Source: Tubiluchus corallicola (lineage: Eukaryota > Priapulida > Priapulimorpha > Priapulimorphida > Tubiluchidae). From it: a stretch of DNA of 64,000 bases. Position numbers and translations under genes: made by a program. Shown here piece after piece: positions 1 to 12,599 of the stretch. Each line of letters starts with the position of its first letter. Position 1 is the first letter of the stretch. The stretch covers positions 29,485 through 93,484 of the forward strand of contig JAQGDQ010000807.1 of the NCBI GenBank assembly GCA_030141605.1, given 5' to 3'. Under the pieces are notes generated by a model. That model made no database searches. It saw only the letters and a program-made list of their open reading frames with translations, and was not told the DNA's origin.

Positions 1-1124
1 TGGTTAGTTTCTGACGTAAGCAATAGCTGTGTTCGGTTGCCGTTAATTAAGTTCCTAAGCTAATTATTCAAATATAAGGAACAGTTGTTAACTTTTATAG
101 GCAAGAAAATGTATATTTTTGACAGTAAATTAAAATGAGATTGAGTCTAAAAAATCGTCCGGTCTTTCTTTAACAAAGATCGATTTCAGATGACACTGTT
201 ACCCTTTTACGAACCAAAATGAACGAGTTGCAGTTTGGTCAACCTTTTTGTATAAATTCTATTCGCCGCCCGGGCAAGTTGAGGCACAAAAGTGATATTT
301 TATTAATTTTTACTAACATGTATAGAAAAATGAGAAGGAAAGGCAGGCGTGAATGAACTTTAACAATAAAGATTAAAAGATTATAAAACAAAGAAAGAAA
401 GAGTGAAAGAAAGACAGAAGGAAACAAAGAAAGAACTAAAGAGAGAAAGAAAGAAAAAAGGAAAAGACAAAGGGAAAAGAAAACAAAAACGAATAAAGAG
501 AAGAGAGAGAAACACGAAGGAAGAAGTAAAACAGAAAAAGAAAGAGCAAAGAAGGAAGATGTTAAGAAAAAAAGAAAATAGAGAATGACTGAATGATATG
601 AGGCAGGGAGGAAAAAGACAGAAATCACGAAAAAATAATAAAAGGAACCATAATAAACTTGGCGTGTACGAAATTAAAGGGGTCACGTTAACATATACCA
701 GGTAGTGTGTAATGGATTTAATTGATGTTTAACTAGACCTACTAAAGCTAACAAGACCCGTCTATGATGAGGGTGATGATTTTCAAACAGGCCCTATATT
801 TTACTCACTTGACCGTTCACACTACCACTGAACGTTTAGAAGGTATCCACGTTGAAACAGAAGAAAGACTTTGCTTTGTCGAACCTTAAAGTGATTTATT
901 TAAAACAACTTGAAACACAAGGTAAGTTCGTAAGTTTGCATACGACATTTATGCAAGTACGTATACGGGTGATAACTGGCTCGTCATAAGGTATGCGTTT
1001 CATATTCTTATACCAGTGATTTTTGTTATTAAATTTTAAGCTTATAAAAATTTCCAATAGTGCATTTTACCTTTAACAACTATCTCTAGGTGAGAAACAT
1101 TTTTTCAGGACAAATACAGACATA
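1..1124. other. 5' flank of the glycine-rich gene; GA-rich low-complexity tract
   Basis: No gene is recognised here. Positions about 385-640 form a strongly purine-rich (GAAA/GAGA) stretch on the + strand; the open frames it creates are lysine/arginine- or serine/phenylalanine-rich artefacts of composition. A TATAAAA at 1043-1049 lies about 80 bases before the proposed start codon at 1125 and is a reasonable TATA box for the downstream gene, with transcription expected to begin near 1070-1080. Confidence 0.5.
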
Positions 1125-4100
1125 ATGTTAGAAAGAACAGCAAAGTTAGTATTCTTCGTGGTGTTCACAACAACTCTGGTAAGTAGACGCAGTTGCTCAT
1201 GTGCAAGGACTGGCTCATTCCTGTAAGTTGATTCTTCTTACATTACATGCATAGCAAACATTAAGCTCAATCCCTATATTTTGTTGAGCATAATATGCCT
1301 CAGTAATACGGTAATGCCTGTAAGTAACTAAGTACTAAGTACTAGGTACTAAGCAGTAAGTACTAAGAATGCCATGATTCTTAACACAAAGCTATGATTA
1401 CATATATGCTCCTCGATACATTTGTGAACTTCTTTTTTTACGTCAAGCATCTTACAGGCTAACATCATCTAAGATCGAACGAAGGACTTTTACTGTACCA
1501 ACCTGTATGTAAACTTAGCATGGTTCAAGACAGTTCTTTTAGGTCTAGTGGCCCAGTCTCTGGAACGCGCTTCCATGTGAAATCGGGTCTTGCGAAAATT
1601 TTGAAAAGTTTAGACACCTTTTAAAGAGGCACTTATTCGTGCAAACATACAACTGAAAACATTTTGGGATTTATAAGCAAATTTAATTTTATTCTTATTA
1701 CTGTGACCGAAATATATGGTCAAAAGGCATTCTGGTGTAGTGTGAACTGTTTTTTTCCTAATGGCTTCACAAATCATTTTATAATAGAATAAGTTTTTTT
1801 CTAGACTTTTATTTTAATTTTACTAATTTTTTGTGAAATCTTGTATTATTTAGCTGTTTTAAATCGTCATTTTAGTAATACTTTTATGTTTTTTCTGTAC
1901 AGCATTCAAGTGCACATTTATATGATTTTACGCCGAACAAAAGTAAATTAACTTGAGCTTAAACTTAACTAATAGCCACTGTAAGGGGGGAGAGATTTAT
2001 GATGGGGATATTGCCATGTTGAGCGCAAGAGAGTATTCTGCCACTTTAATAAAAGTTAGATTTATTATCAATTAAGTTCAACCCGTTTCGCCTATGATCT
2101 TTCTCAATTTAAAGAGCTACATGCGTTTTTTTGTTTATAGATCATTAAATTTTTATAGGAAATGGCTAGGCTACTAAATTTGTACAATGTCAATATTGTT
2201 TAAATTGTCTTGTTGTGTACTATCTCGTGCCATCACTGCATATGATAATCTTATCAATAAATTGGCTTAATTATCTACTTAGACCTTTATATATAATAAT
2301 TAATATATATAATATATTATCATACAGATACATATGCATCTGTGTCTCAAGTTTCTCCCGGCTTATATATATTACTTAATACAATGTATATGTGTATACA
2401 CACACACACATATATACATTGTTTTAAATGATATATAAGCGGGGAGAAACTTGAGATACAGGCGTTTTTACTATAATGGTAACCTAATCGAAAGCGTGCA
2501 AAAATTACTTGGGACTTGATTTCTATGCCTCTGCATCATTTTTCCAAAATCATCAGTTCGTTAACGATAAAGGTAAAAAAATCCTCTTTGGAACTTTGAA
2601 TAAATTACTGTTACATGATCTGGGCACTAGTTTGGCTATAAATATATTTTATTCTACTGTTAGACCTATCATCACTTATGGGTCTGAAATATGGGGGGGC
2701 TTTTGCTTTAAATGTAGAAAAATCACTGGAGAGAAATACTTTTGAAGCTGATTATGATAAGGTAAAAAGCGAACTTACTGTACTGAAATTTTGTAAACGT
2801 ACGCTTGGCATTCATTCTTAACTAGCAATTTTGCTGTTAGGGCAGAGCTTGGTATATACCCAGTTTATATAATTATAATTAAATTAATGATGAAATTCTG
2901 GTTGCATATTTTAGAACTGCCTAAAGATAGCTTAGTATATAATGCTTATTTGATGTGCAAAGAATTAGATATGAATGGCAACTATACCCGGATTACATGC
3001 ATTAGGAAAATATGTAAATTTGGCTTTGCCCATGTATGGGACAACGGATGTACTGTTAGCAAAACAAAGCTAAATAACTCAATCAAAAAGAAATTGTTAG
3101 TAACTATAATAGCTATTTTGTAGATGGATAATAGCCCTAGTTTTAATAAACTAAAAACATATAGACTGCTTAAGTCTGAATATAAACTTAAAAATCATCT
3201 TTCGTTTACTGGTGTTCCTAAAGAACATAAGGAAAATTCCGCGTTAGCCCGCACAGACAGCAAATTGAGGCTGGTCGATAATTATACTAGACCCGAAACT
3301 CCTGTTGAAATGAGAAAATGTACTTTCTGTAAGAATGGGAGCACAAAAGATGAATTTTATTTTAGTATGCAATGTAATGTTTATTGGCAAGAAAGGACTG
3401 CTTTCTTAAGTCAAATATTATATATTTTTCCAGAATTTCCATCCACGTGTGATATCTATAAGTTTAGATTTTTAAACATAAGAGATGTGGAAGTTAAGAA
3501 ATTGTTGGTTAATTATGTGCATTAAATTTCCACTATACGTGATTCTAAATTAAGAGATTAGCGAATTAATTTTGCTGAGAATTAATGCATTAAACCAGCA
3601 CTGTGATATACATGCAGATGTGTTTGTTAATTATTGTATTTTTGCTTTTTACCAACTACGCTTAAAAAGAGCCCTGTTTTGTAGAGACGCGTTCCTGTAT
3701 GCGTTGTTTATTAAGTGTGTGATTTGTTAACTGTACTTGTGTTTATGTTTGTTAAATAAAGCGTTTATATATTACATATATCGTTTTAAGTGATAAATAA
3801 TATAGCTCTAGTTTTTGGCAAAAGTACGCTTAGAATTTCATTGACAGCTAGTTTGCTAACCCATTAGTTTCGTTATAGAGGAGGCGAATGACTTCCCCAT
3901 TCAGAAATCTGCGAGCCAACATGAGCTCATTGCTCAAGAAAATTAACATTAGACAGTAATTTAACATTACAGTTAGACTTTCTAGTACAATATCATTAAG
4001 ATTTAAATGACTTTGATGATAGTTAACAACTTTTCGTTTTTTATATAGTGGACAACAATTACCTCCAAGGGATACGGAAGACATAGTAAAAAAAATCACG

Positions 4101-5592
4101 GTTAGTTTATTTTCCACTTTTACCTAAGTGAAATTTAATTAATAGTTCGAAATCTTCTTTTGGCGACTGAATTTTGAACGCAAACTTACACACGAAATAA
4201 TTCAGAACGGATTAAATTAATGTCTCAAAATAATGCATCTAAGTTAATTGCAAAAAACTGATCTAGTTAGTTAATATTTGCTCTAGCGCCAGCAAGTTAA
4301 CCCTGGAAATTCTGAAATTGTTGCCAAGTTATAAGGAATTTTTAAGGATTGAATTAGCACCTATCACGCCATGATAGCCTGGCGATGATGACGTTCGCTT
4401 TGTAAGCAAAGAACGTTCATGATTCTAATTCAACTGTCTCCCAACTTCTCACAGTTCCATTCTTTCGAGCAAGTTTAATTTCAAAATTATACAACAAAAT
4501 TTATACTATATTGAATGAAGTATTTTAAATAAGGTATTGCTCCCGTCCTCATGGAAAGCCCGTTCCATCCGGGTTTTTCACTACATAGTTGGACAGCATT
4601 TCAGATACCTAAAACGTGTCTCGTTTTAATCCTGTCTGTTTGACAACCAGTCTGCTCTGACCATTATAATGTCTGTAGGATATGGGCTAGACAGTCTAGG
4701 TTTCATATCGTTTGACGGTTACACTCATCATGATGCACGGAAGGAAGGACACGGCAACGGACATGGTAGCGGTTATGCTGGCTACAACAAAGGCCATCAC
4801 GGTGGTTATGGACTTGGACACCTTGGCCACATCTCATTTGATGGCTATGGGCATCGCGGAAATGGACGCAACCACGGAAATGATGGTTATGGTGGAAGCG
4901 ACCACAGTGGTGGATATGGTGGAAATAACCATGCAGGAGCCTATGGTGGAAGTGGCGGTTTCAGTGACGGCCATGGCGGATCTGGCAGCCATTTAGGTGG
5001 CTATGGTGGAGGTGGTCATGGTGGTTATGGTGGAGGTGATCATGGTGGTTACGGTAGTGGCCATGGTGGTTACGGTGGAGGTGATCATGGTGGTTACGGT
5101 AGTGGCCATGGTGGTGGGCATGGTGGTTACGGTGGAGGTGGTCATAGTGGCTATGGGGGAGGTGGTCATGGTGGTTACGGTAGAGGTGATCACGGTGGCT
5201 ATGGTGGAGGCGACCACGGTGCAGGCTATGGTGGATATGGTGTTGACCATGGAAGCTATGGAGCCCATGGAGGGTTTGGTGGTTATGACAATGATTATTC
5301 CGGAGGCTACAAAAAAGGCGGAAATCGGGGTGGCGGATATGGTGGTGGCGCAGGTGGTGGTGGAGGCCATGGTGGAGGCGGAGGTGGTGGTCATGGTGGA
5401 GGGCACGGAGGTGGTGATGGAGGTGGATATGGAGGTGGTAAAGGTGGATTTTTTGGAAAAGGTTTTGGTGGTGGTTTTGGTGGTGGCCACGGAAGTGGCT
5501 ATGGTGGAGGAAGAGGTGGAGGATATGGAAGTGGACATAGTGGAGGAAACACGGGTGGACACGGAAAAGGCGGTTACGATGATTCATACTGA
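1125..5592 (+). CDS. Secreted glycine/histidine/tyrosine-rich repeat protein, two exons
   Basis: Proposed exons are 1125-1178 and 4651-5592 (331 aa). Exon 1 encodes MLERTAKLVFFVVFTTTL and ends at a consensus GTAAGT donor. Exon 2 begins after a pyrimidine-rich tract and CAG at 4648-4650, and adds SALTIIMSVGYG in the same phase, so the two exons together make one uninterrupted hydrophobic signal peptide. The mature part is low complexity: runs of GGYGGG, GGHGGYG and GSGHGG, with scattered Asp, Lys and Phe and two copies of a degenerate GLxxLGxISFDGY unit near the N-terminus. An AATAAA follows at 5613-5618. Such proteins occur as structural matrix, adhesive or cuticle components and as glycine-rich antimicrobial proteins; composition alone cannot choose. 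The Met at 4669 could be read as a start for exon 2 alone (307 aa), but that product would lack a convincing signal peptide. Confidence 0.75.
1470..1650 (+). mobile_element. LINE ORF2 C-terminal tail relic
   Basis: Broken frames on the + strand resemble the C-terminal tail common to CR1/L2/Jockey-type LINE ORF2 proteins: an ERRTF-like start, then a segment resembling WNALP, then a KFR.LLKRHLF-like end. It lies in the intron of the glycine-rich gene. It is very short and decayed, and only the family-level resemblance can be supported. Confidence 0.5.
2337..2463. repeat. Imperfect palindromic (hairpin) element
   Basis: The left arm (2337-2399, including TGTCTCAAGTTTCTCCCGGC) is repeated in inverted orientation at about 2401-2463 (GGGGAGAAACTTGAGATACA). 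The arms meet at an alternating CA/TA tract. This is the shape of a foldback element or MITE. It sits inside the intron of the glycine-rich gene just upstream of a LINE relic. Confidence 0.7.
2490..3770 (+). mobile_element. Decayed LINE: ORF2 reverse-transcriptase C-terminus and 3' UTR
   Basis: Successive broken frames at 2509-2745, 2887-3123 and 3124-3525 read as one LINE ORF2 C-terminal region. They show a thumb-like segment with FYSTVRPIITYGSEIWGG, then KFWLHILELP, and a terminal Cys-rich segment (CTFCKNGSTKDEFYFSMQC) typical of this part of LINE proteins. Frameshifts and stops separate the pieces. It is followed by a non-coding tail with an AATAAA near 3755. It is 5'-truncated and inactive, and lies in the intron of the glycine-rich gene. 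Confidence 0.75.
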
Positions 5593-5618
5593 TCAGCAAA
5601 ACATTTTTTGTTAATAAA

Positions 5619-7085
5619 GTAATATATTTTTATTGTTCTAATGCGTCAATTGCTTTTTTATATTATAATTCACAATAAATGAAAATGACATAAAGATAGA
5701 GATTTGTCAAAACATGTTACTGTTACTTTTGTGATGGGTATATTCTGGATTACATTCTCCACAAAACAATATGAAGATTTGCCACAGACACTAACGCAGT
5801 ATAAACATCACAAAAACACGTTACATAATTGTCCTAGTACAGAGATAAAATGCCAATCTATATGGCAGCGGTAAAGCCACGTGCATTAACTTGATAGAGA
5901 GATCATAAATTACTAGTTAACTAAATAATAAATAACTAATAAATAAATGGCAAAAAAGGTCTGCATCTAATCAACTGAATTAACAGCTCACTTGAACTTT
6001 GTAGCAAACAATTTCACAAGATCGGCATACTAATGCAAAAACAGATAAAATAATGTTTGGTAATTATACTTAGTGATGTGTATAAATCATTAATTAAAAC
6101 TGCATTTTACTAACTAAGAGTGCTAGAGCCCAATCGAATAACCGCTCATAAAAATTAAACTTTAATAGAAAACATAAATGTATCATCTCACAGAGCAGCT
6201 GTATAAATTTAGAAAGTATGATACACATTAAGAGACAACCATTTTACTAAGCTGCTAAATATGATTCCTATAGTGGTAAAACATTAATAGTAAGCCAATA
6301 TGAAGATAATAGTAATACTGGATGTAGGCATCCATTAGCTTTCTCTCACAGTAAAACTTCATTAACCTGCACCACGCATGCAACTACATTCATCACATTT
6401 CTTAATTATTGTAAATCAAAAGATTATTCCAATACTTATGAGTGATATAAACATAACAATGGTGAGCATAAATGTGATATATACGAAAAAGAATTACTAG
6501 AAATCACATGATCAAAAATGTAAAAATGCATCATCGCCAAGACTTATTTAATATAAAATGTTAAGCAGTAAAAACTAAGTGACCACGAAATTTTAAACCG
6601 ACTTGAGTTATGTCAAAAATTAGCACACACAAAAATATGCTCATGTAAGTCAAGGACATACGACTACATATATGCCACCAGCAAATGTAAAAATGTAAAA
6701 CTATGAGACCTTTTCTTTAATTGAATTTAATACCCATGAATTAACATGTACAATTTTACTGTGATTATATTAAGATTTATAATATTGAAAAGTCACTGAT
6801 AGAAGAGATATTAGTTTTAAGACTTTGCCCAATGATTAAATGTTGAAATGTCACCGGTAAACACACATTAATTTTAATACTTGTGCTCACCAATGATTTA
6901 TTGCAAACTTTAATAAGCAAGTAAGAATTAATAACAAATATTGATATAAAAAATCCTCCATTAAAATATATTTCTGTAGACAATAATAGATATTAGCTGT
7001 TGTAAAACACTAAAAAATATAACAAGACTGAATTATTAATGTCACAACAATACTGGCACTGTACGATAAAAAAAGTAAATAGCTA
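5619..7085. other. AT-rich interval between two convergent genes
   Basis: No coding region, RNA gene or clear repeat was recognised. TTTATT at 6897-6902, an AATAAA on the - strand, lies about 185 bases downstream of the GPCR stop codon and may be its polyadenylation signal. Confidence 0.4.
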
Positions 7086-8276
7086 CTAAACAGCCGACTG
7101 CTTACTGGAACTGATCTCATACACATTGCTTGGATTAACTCTTCTACTGCTTCGCTTTCCGGGTGTGCTCACTAGTGAAAAGGCAAGACGTCGCGGCAGC
7201 ATTTCTTGGCAAGTTTCACGAAACTTTGCTATTCTCCACGCATACACTAACGGGTTTAAAGCAGCATTAGTATAACTAAGCCATAGCACTGCAGTGTAGC
7301 CTGGAAAATGATCTCGATCTGACCAAATCCAAATGAGATAAGCAAATGAGTAAGGACTCCAGCATACGACATACACAAAAAATAATATAAGAATTGTGGT
7401 AAATGCGCGAGTTTTAAAGTTCATATCAACCTTAAATCGTTGTGTGCAAGAAGTTGTAGGTAACCGTGGCTGGCCTCTGCTTTCTTGTGCTGGCAAATTG
7501 TGAATTTTCACAAAATTTTTTCGCACAGTTCTAATAACTCTTGCATAACAGAAAAGCATTAGCAAAAATGGTATGAAGAATATTATACAGATATGTAAAG
7601 CGATATATAAGTTACTTACAGTGGAATCTCTTATCAAATGGCACTGCAATTGCCCAGGATGAAAGTTGTACTTCGACCAACCAAACAGTGGCGGTAAGCT
7701 TATGGCAAATGCACAACAAAATGATACAAAAATGATAAATTTGACTCGAAACTGGTTCAGTTTTTCCTTTCTCCAAACGATTATCAAGTATCTATCAAAA
7801 CTTATGGTGGAAAATATTACTATAGCTTCTACTATGAGAATTGTGTGCAATAATGCATGAAGTTGGCAAAATTGATCACCAAAAATCCAATCTGTAGTGA
7901 AGACAGTAATCAAAGGAAACAGAAGGCACACAAGTGACAAGATTGCGTGACAAAATGCCATTGTTGCCAGAAGAAGATTTATAGCAGATTTCATGGCTGG
8001 TTTTCTGTAAACAATAACAACAATAATGATATTACCTATTGTACCCACGAAGAATATCAAAGACGCCACAAGCACTGAGAAAACTTTAGCCGCTACAGAA
8101 AGACTCGCAGATTCAGGAATCGTACTGTTAGTGTCAACTGAAATATTCTGATATACTTCAGTTGTAAAATATGATAACACCCGTGAAGGCAAAACAGTAT
8201 CATTTAATATTGTTGACATCGAGCTTAAGTTTGTTGTATGCACTATATTCACAAACGGGTTTGTAGTATTCTCCAT
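7086..8276 (-). CDS. GPR45/GPR63-like class A G-protein-coupled receptor
   Basis: From the ATG at 8276 this gives 396 aa, close to vertebrate GPR63 (about 420 aa), an orphan receptor family (PSP24) in the plasma membrane. Seven hydrophobic segments are visible. Landmarks are GNIII in TM1, SAINLLLATMAF in TM2, TTDWIFG before TM3, DRY (about 161-163), KTRAFTTILILF leading into TM6 with CWSP, and NPLVY in TM7. The RRVNPSNVY segment near the C-terminus closely resembles the GPR63 tail, and the protein ends in QSAV. The N-terminus carries several N-glycosylation sequons (NTT, NLS, NDT, NIS, NST). The frame stays open upstream to 8573, and a strong acceptor (TGCCTTCACAG, exon from 8485) suggests an extra N-terminal part supplied by an unseen exon. 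Unusually, His replaces the nearly invariant Asp at position 2.50 (AFCHAI). Confidence 0.88.
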   Translation of the reverse strand: MENTTNPFVNIVHTTNLSSMSTILNDTVLPSRVLSYFTTEVYQNISVDTNSTIPESASLSVAAKVFSVLVASLIFFVGTIGNIIIVVIVYRKPAMKSAINLLLATMAFCHAILSLVCLLFPLITVFTTDWIFGDQFCQLHALLHTILIVEAIVIFSTISFDRYLIIVWRKEKLNQFRVKFIIFVSFCCAFAISLPPLFGWSKYNFHPGQLQCHLIRDSTVSNLYIALHICIIFFIPFLLMLFCYARVIRTVRKNFVKIHNLPAQESRGQPRLPTTSCTQRFKVDMNFKTRAFTTILILFFVYVVCWSPYSFAYLIWIWSDRDHFPGYTAVLWLSYTNAALNPLVYAWRIAKFRETCQEMLPRRLAFSLVSTPGKRSSRRVNPSNVYEISSSKQSAV

Positions 8277-8573
8277 AAATGAATGATTTGATGTTACGTC
8301 ACCGGGCGGATCATAGATGTGCAAGCCTTCTCCACTCGCAGCCTCAAAAACTTCTACACTGATTTTTGGCACAAAAACTTGATGTACTATTTCACTAAAT
8401 GGATTATAATTTACTCGTGCAATAGGCTTACTATTATGGTCGTCTGGTACCGAGCTCGAAGAGTTGTAAAGTGGATCCGAGACTTCTGTGAAGGCAGATA
8501 AAATATGCTTATACGTAACATGTTTGCCTGGAACATAATGGAATAAAATTTCAAATGGTATACAATGATACAC

Positions 8574-11500
8574 AATCCAGTAAATCTACAAACAAATCCA
8601 GCAAAAACTTGTAACTTGCATCACGTTTAAGAAACTGAAACACAAGTTTAGATTTGCTAGTAAAATTACATTTTCTACAAATTACAAGATCACATCTCCA
8701 AACTACAAATATACTTGCAAAAAACTTAAAAATCTTGAGTCAACCACCGCCACAAAAAAATTCCTCGAACAATACTGCATCAAGGTTAATAGTTCATACA
8801 GATTAAACAAACTTCAGAAATGTCTACAAGTACAAGTGTAACAATTCAAATTGTAAATTTTAATATACCTGAAATTTTAGTATCATTCCCAAACCCATCT
8901 TGATCCACTTTGCCAACAGTTTTGAACACAAGCATCATAAGTGAAAAGGATTATGACAACGCATGTTATCCATGCTGACTCATGACGTTCCCTAGCACAG
9001 CACACTAAAAATAAGTAATTAACGTATGATTACCTTCAGAAATCAAATGCACAAGTTGCCAACAGTATAATTATAGTTTGCTAATAATAGTTAACATCAT
9101 TATACCACGCAAAATGCATTCCAGCTTTAATCTAACCTCTCACACCTACTTGCCTTAATTAAATACAGGCCTCATTTACTTAACTGCCTCTCACAATATG
9201 TAACACTCTTATGTCTCACTTTATCAGCTTATTCCAATGTCATAGCTTTTCCAGGGTACCATTTTGTTTCTTTTTTAAACAATCTAATCGTGCTGCTTGT
9301 TCACTTTTCTTTTAATAAATGTTTTTAATATTGAAATGTGGTGTAATGAGTGTGTGGTAAAAATGGCACATATGTTATTTTGAATTTTTGATGTGATTGA
9401 TTTTTATAATAAAACTAGCATGCACTCTGTAGGAAGCAGATCTCTAATCTTATTCATCTGTTTTTGTTGATTCAAAAAATTTAACCCAAAGATAAACAAG
9501 CAAACATACAAAAATCTACATGTATTGGTATTATGTAGACTAGACTAATGCACGAATATTCCGCATAATGTGTTTCAACCTTTTCGCATTAATTTTGGCG
9601 GTGGTAATAGACTAACAAATATATACATACCAAGTCACCTTATAGGGCTATACATATTGATAAGTAAAGGTTATAGACAGTGTTATGAGTTTTACAAGCA
9701 AGATTCTCTTGAAATGGAACCTGGAACTAACTAGTTGTGTGTCCTGGTGGAGATAATAAAAAAAAGTACTAAACAATCCCTCTAAGATCTCCCTGAAGTG
9801 CTTCACCAACATTTTTTGTACTTGGTGTTCGGTCAAGTTTTGCAAAAAAGAACCAGCAACAAGATTCCCATTTTGGCATTCCCTATTCACCTTTGTTTGC
9901 AAAGTGTCTTGGAAATCTGTTAGATACTTTTTGTGTAATAGGCTTACTGCCCTAACAGACAAATAACTGCCCTTACTGCCCTAACAGAAAGAAGCGTTTA
10001 TCCCCCGTTTGCATACGAAAGACAACAGGATTAGATTAAAAAAACTTTTTTTGTTATATAATGCTGAACTTTTAATTTTTTTTCTGATATGAATATGTTT
10101 ATATTGTCAATTGAATACACATGCAACTTCCAATTGTAACAGTTTTATCTCCCTAATTAGCATTGTTAGTGCTTGAACATTTAATAATGTAATAGATTAC
10201 ATAAGTTTTAGGGTACTTGCTTGACGTTAGTTAATATTTATACTGATAAATACCTTTATAAAGAATGTGAATAGCCTATTACTGTGCATGCCCGTTTTAA
10301 TTTTTAATAATTATAAAATGTTTTTTCCTGGAGCTCTGCTGCTTTACATGTAACTCTAAGGAAATTGCACTACAGTGAACCATTGTCTGCATAATGGCAA
10401 AATTATTAGAATTTAATTATTCAGTTAGAACATTTTTTACAAAATGCAAAATTCTAAAAGATTATTTTTGAAGTATCAAAGTGCTTTACTGCATTACTAA
10501 ATGAGTATTCTAAACTCACAGTGAACAATACTTTTTTGACAGGGTCATTGGGTCAAAAACTCTTCAAACAAACACTTTACGTACAACATAATTAAATACA
10601 TAATTACAGCAACAAGTAGTCCTTATGTTGGGGCAATAGGCATTTGAGGCGTTTAAGTGGTCGAAATAGTTCAGTAAGAAGTTTTGTAACTGTTTTTCGG
10701 CATTAAGGAAACAAAATTTAGGTTTTACAAAATTCACAAACAGAAATTATTGCTTTCTAATCAGCGAATTAACTAGTTTTCATGAACTAGCTTTATACAT
10801 TACACATTATAAGTCACGGTCAATTCAAACCTTTAACCCCGAGGAATCTAAGAGAAAGTGAAGTAACTTGATGTTTTAACTAAATATAAAGTGGATTAAT
10901 GTGACAATCGAACGTAATTATACTTATTGCAGCCTTCAGTTAAATGCAAATTTGTAAAATGGCCTTTTTATTTTTGAATAGAAATGATGTATAAAACAAT
11001 ACAAAAATTTAATTGGAATACGGCAGTCATTGATTGTAGTACAACTTTGATAAGCAAAATAATAAAATAACTAATTAATATGGGACCTGGCTCACATAAA
11101 GATGCTTTAAAATGTTTACAACAACAAACAAAATAATGAACCAAGCAAGTAATAGTGGCACGTTATAATATTCATAGCATACCTGGCAACAGGTGCATGT
11201 AACACTTCAGCAACTCTTATAAATTGGACATACTGCATATCACATAAAGACTAAAAATTTTTGCTACGTTCGGCAAGTCAATAAATCACAACACAAACAA
11301 AAGAAAATTACAGTTAGTAGGTTATCACATTCACAACACTCTACAGAAAAAAATACTGGCTGGTAGGTCATGATATTACAACACTCTAAGAAATTCATAA
11401 CGCACTAAGATTTAAACTCTTGCTAACAGGCCTACTACACATCAAAATACCAAAGTTTTTTGTAACAATAAACAAAATATAAAGCAAACAAACTATTAAT

Positions 11501-12120
11501 TGGTAGCTTATGCAACATACAGCACTATATCAAAGCTAACAATCTGCAAGACAATAAAAGGAGGCTAACTAATATTTACAGTGTAACTATTATATCACAA
11601 AGAAAAATGGTACCGAAGACAAACGGTACAGCTACAGGCTGTATAATGCCATATTACCATTTTCATGAAGTGGGCATGTACACCTTTTTAATGGTGTGCA
11701 GGGCACATGGTCAAAAATTGTCGTATGTCGTAAAAATTGTCAAAATCTGTATGTTTTGTAAATGTCACAAAAAGCACGGATCCGTATTTGTTGCAAAAAT
11801 AGCTACGAATATGCATCCGTATTCGGCATCGCAGAAAAGATGAGTATGGATCCGTACCCCTAGCCACTGCCTTTTAATAATTCATGAATGTATGTTTGAT
11901 AATACAATACTGTCATGCAAGCATACTACTAAGCGCTGAGTGACCAGATGAACTACAGTCTTTCTCTACCTCATCTCCTTAGGCAAAGTATTTTGTGAAA
12001 CGAAATATTTTTGATGTCATTGGAGAAAATAAACGTCTTTCTCCACTAATTAACATCATACTCAATTCATTTTCAATTTATTTGTCTTTGTCCCATACGG
12101 CTAGTTTATAGGTAACTTCA
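8574..12120. other. Long AT-rich intergenic stretch
   Basis: No gene is supported. A 104-codon open frame on the - strand (9648-9962) resembles no family I know and may be chance. Around 9945-9990 the phrase ACTGCCCTAACAGA is duplicated in tandem. The 5' exon(s) of the GPCR could lie anywhere here but cannot be identified. Confidence 0.35.
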
Positions 12121-12129
12121 TACTGAACT

Positions 12130-12345
12130 TTGTCTGTCTATAGTAGCTGTCTTGAAGACTTTTGGGCCTATTTGCACCTAATTGTAAAATGTAGTGTGTA
12201 ATTATGTAACACCTTTCAATAATATCACTGACCAAAATAGTAATATGCTGCTTACATTTCTTATTTGCATTGTACTTTTACTTTGTATACCTAAGACTTC
12301 AGCTGCCAAATAAAGATTTTATCTATCTGTCTATTTCACGTTGAT
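12130..12345 (+). mobile_element. LINE-type 3' tail ending in a TCTA/TCTG repeat
   Basis: The AT-rich segment ends in AATAAAGATTTTATCTATCTGTCTA. A near-simple TATC tail right after an A-rich motif is the usual 3' end of a CR1/L2-like retroposon. No coding part is attached. Confidence 0.45.
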
Positions 12346-12599
12346 ATAATAATATAAAAAGGTAACTTACGAGGAAAAGTTTCTGTGAATTTATAAAATT
12401 TATAATTGTGTGTACCTAGGTGCTGCTATCTACTAGTGGCATAAAAAATTAAAATCGAAGAAGGACCATAGAGCGTATTATCATTTCCACGAAGAAATAC
12501 TTGTATTAATTAATCCTAAGACTGATCAGTTAACTTTAAATGATCCAATTCCGATTTCTCAGCATCGCATGTACTCAGTGAAATAATTAAACCCCAGTT

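Noticed and set aside
239-686. Long open frames of Phe/Ser-rich and Lys-rich peptides near the start
   Set aside because: They come from the purine-rich low-complexity tract; no family resemblance or splice context.
4712-5614. Alternative-frame proteins across the glycine-rich exon (Val/Met-rich, His-rich, Thr/Ser-rich)
   Set aside because: They are frame shadows of the GGT/GGY codon repeat.
8276-8573. Extending the GPCR start to 8573
   Set aside because: The first codon there is GTG, not ATG; a strong acceptor at 8485 argues that the upstream open frame is partly intron.
9648-9962. A 104-codon open frame on the - strand
   Set aside because: No recognisable domain or partner exons; could be chance in AT-rich DNA.
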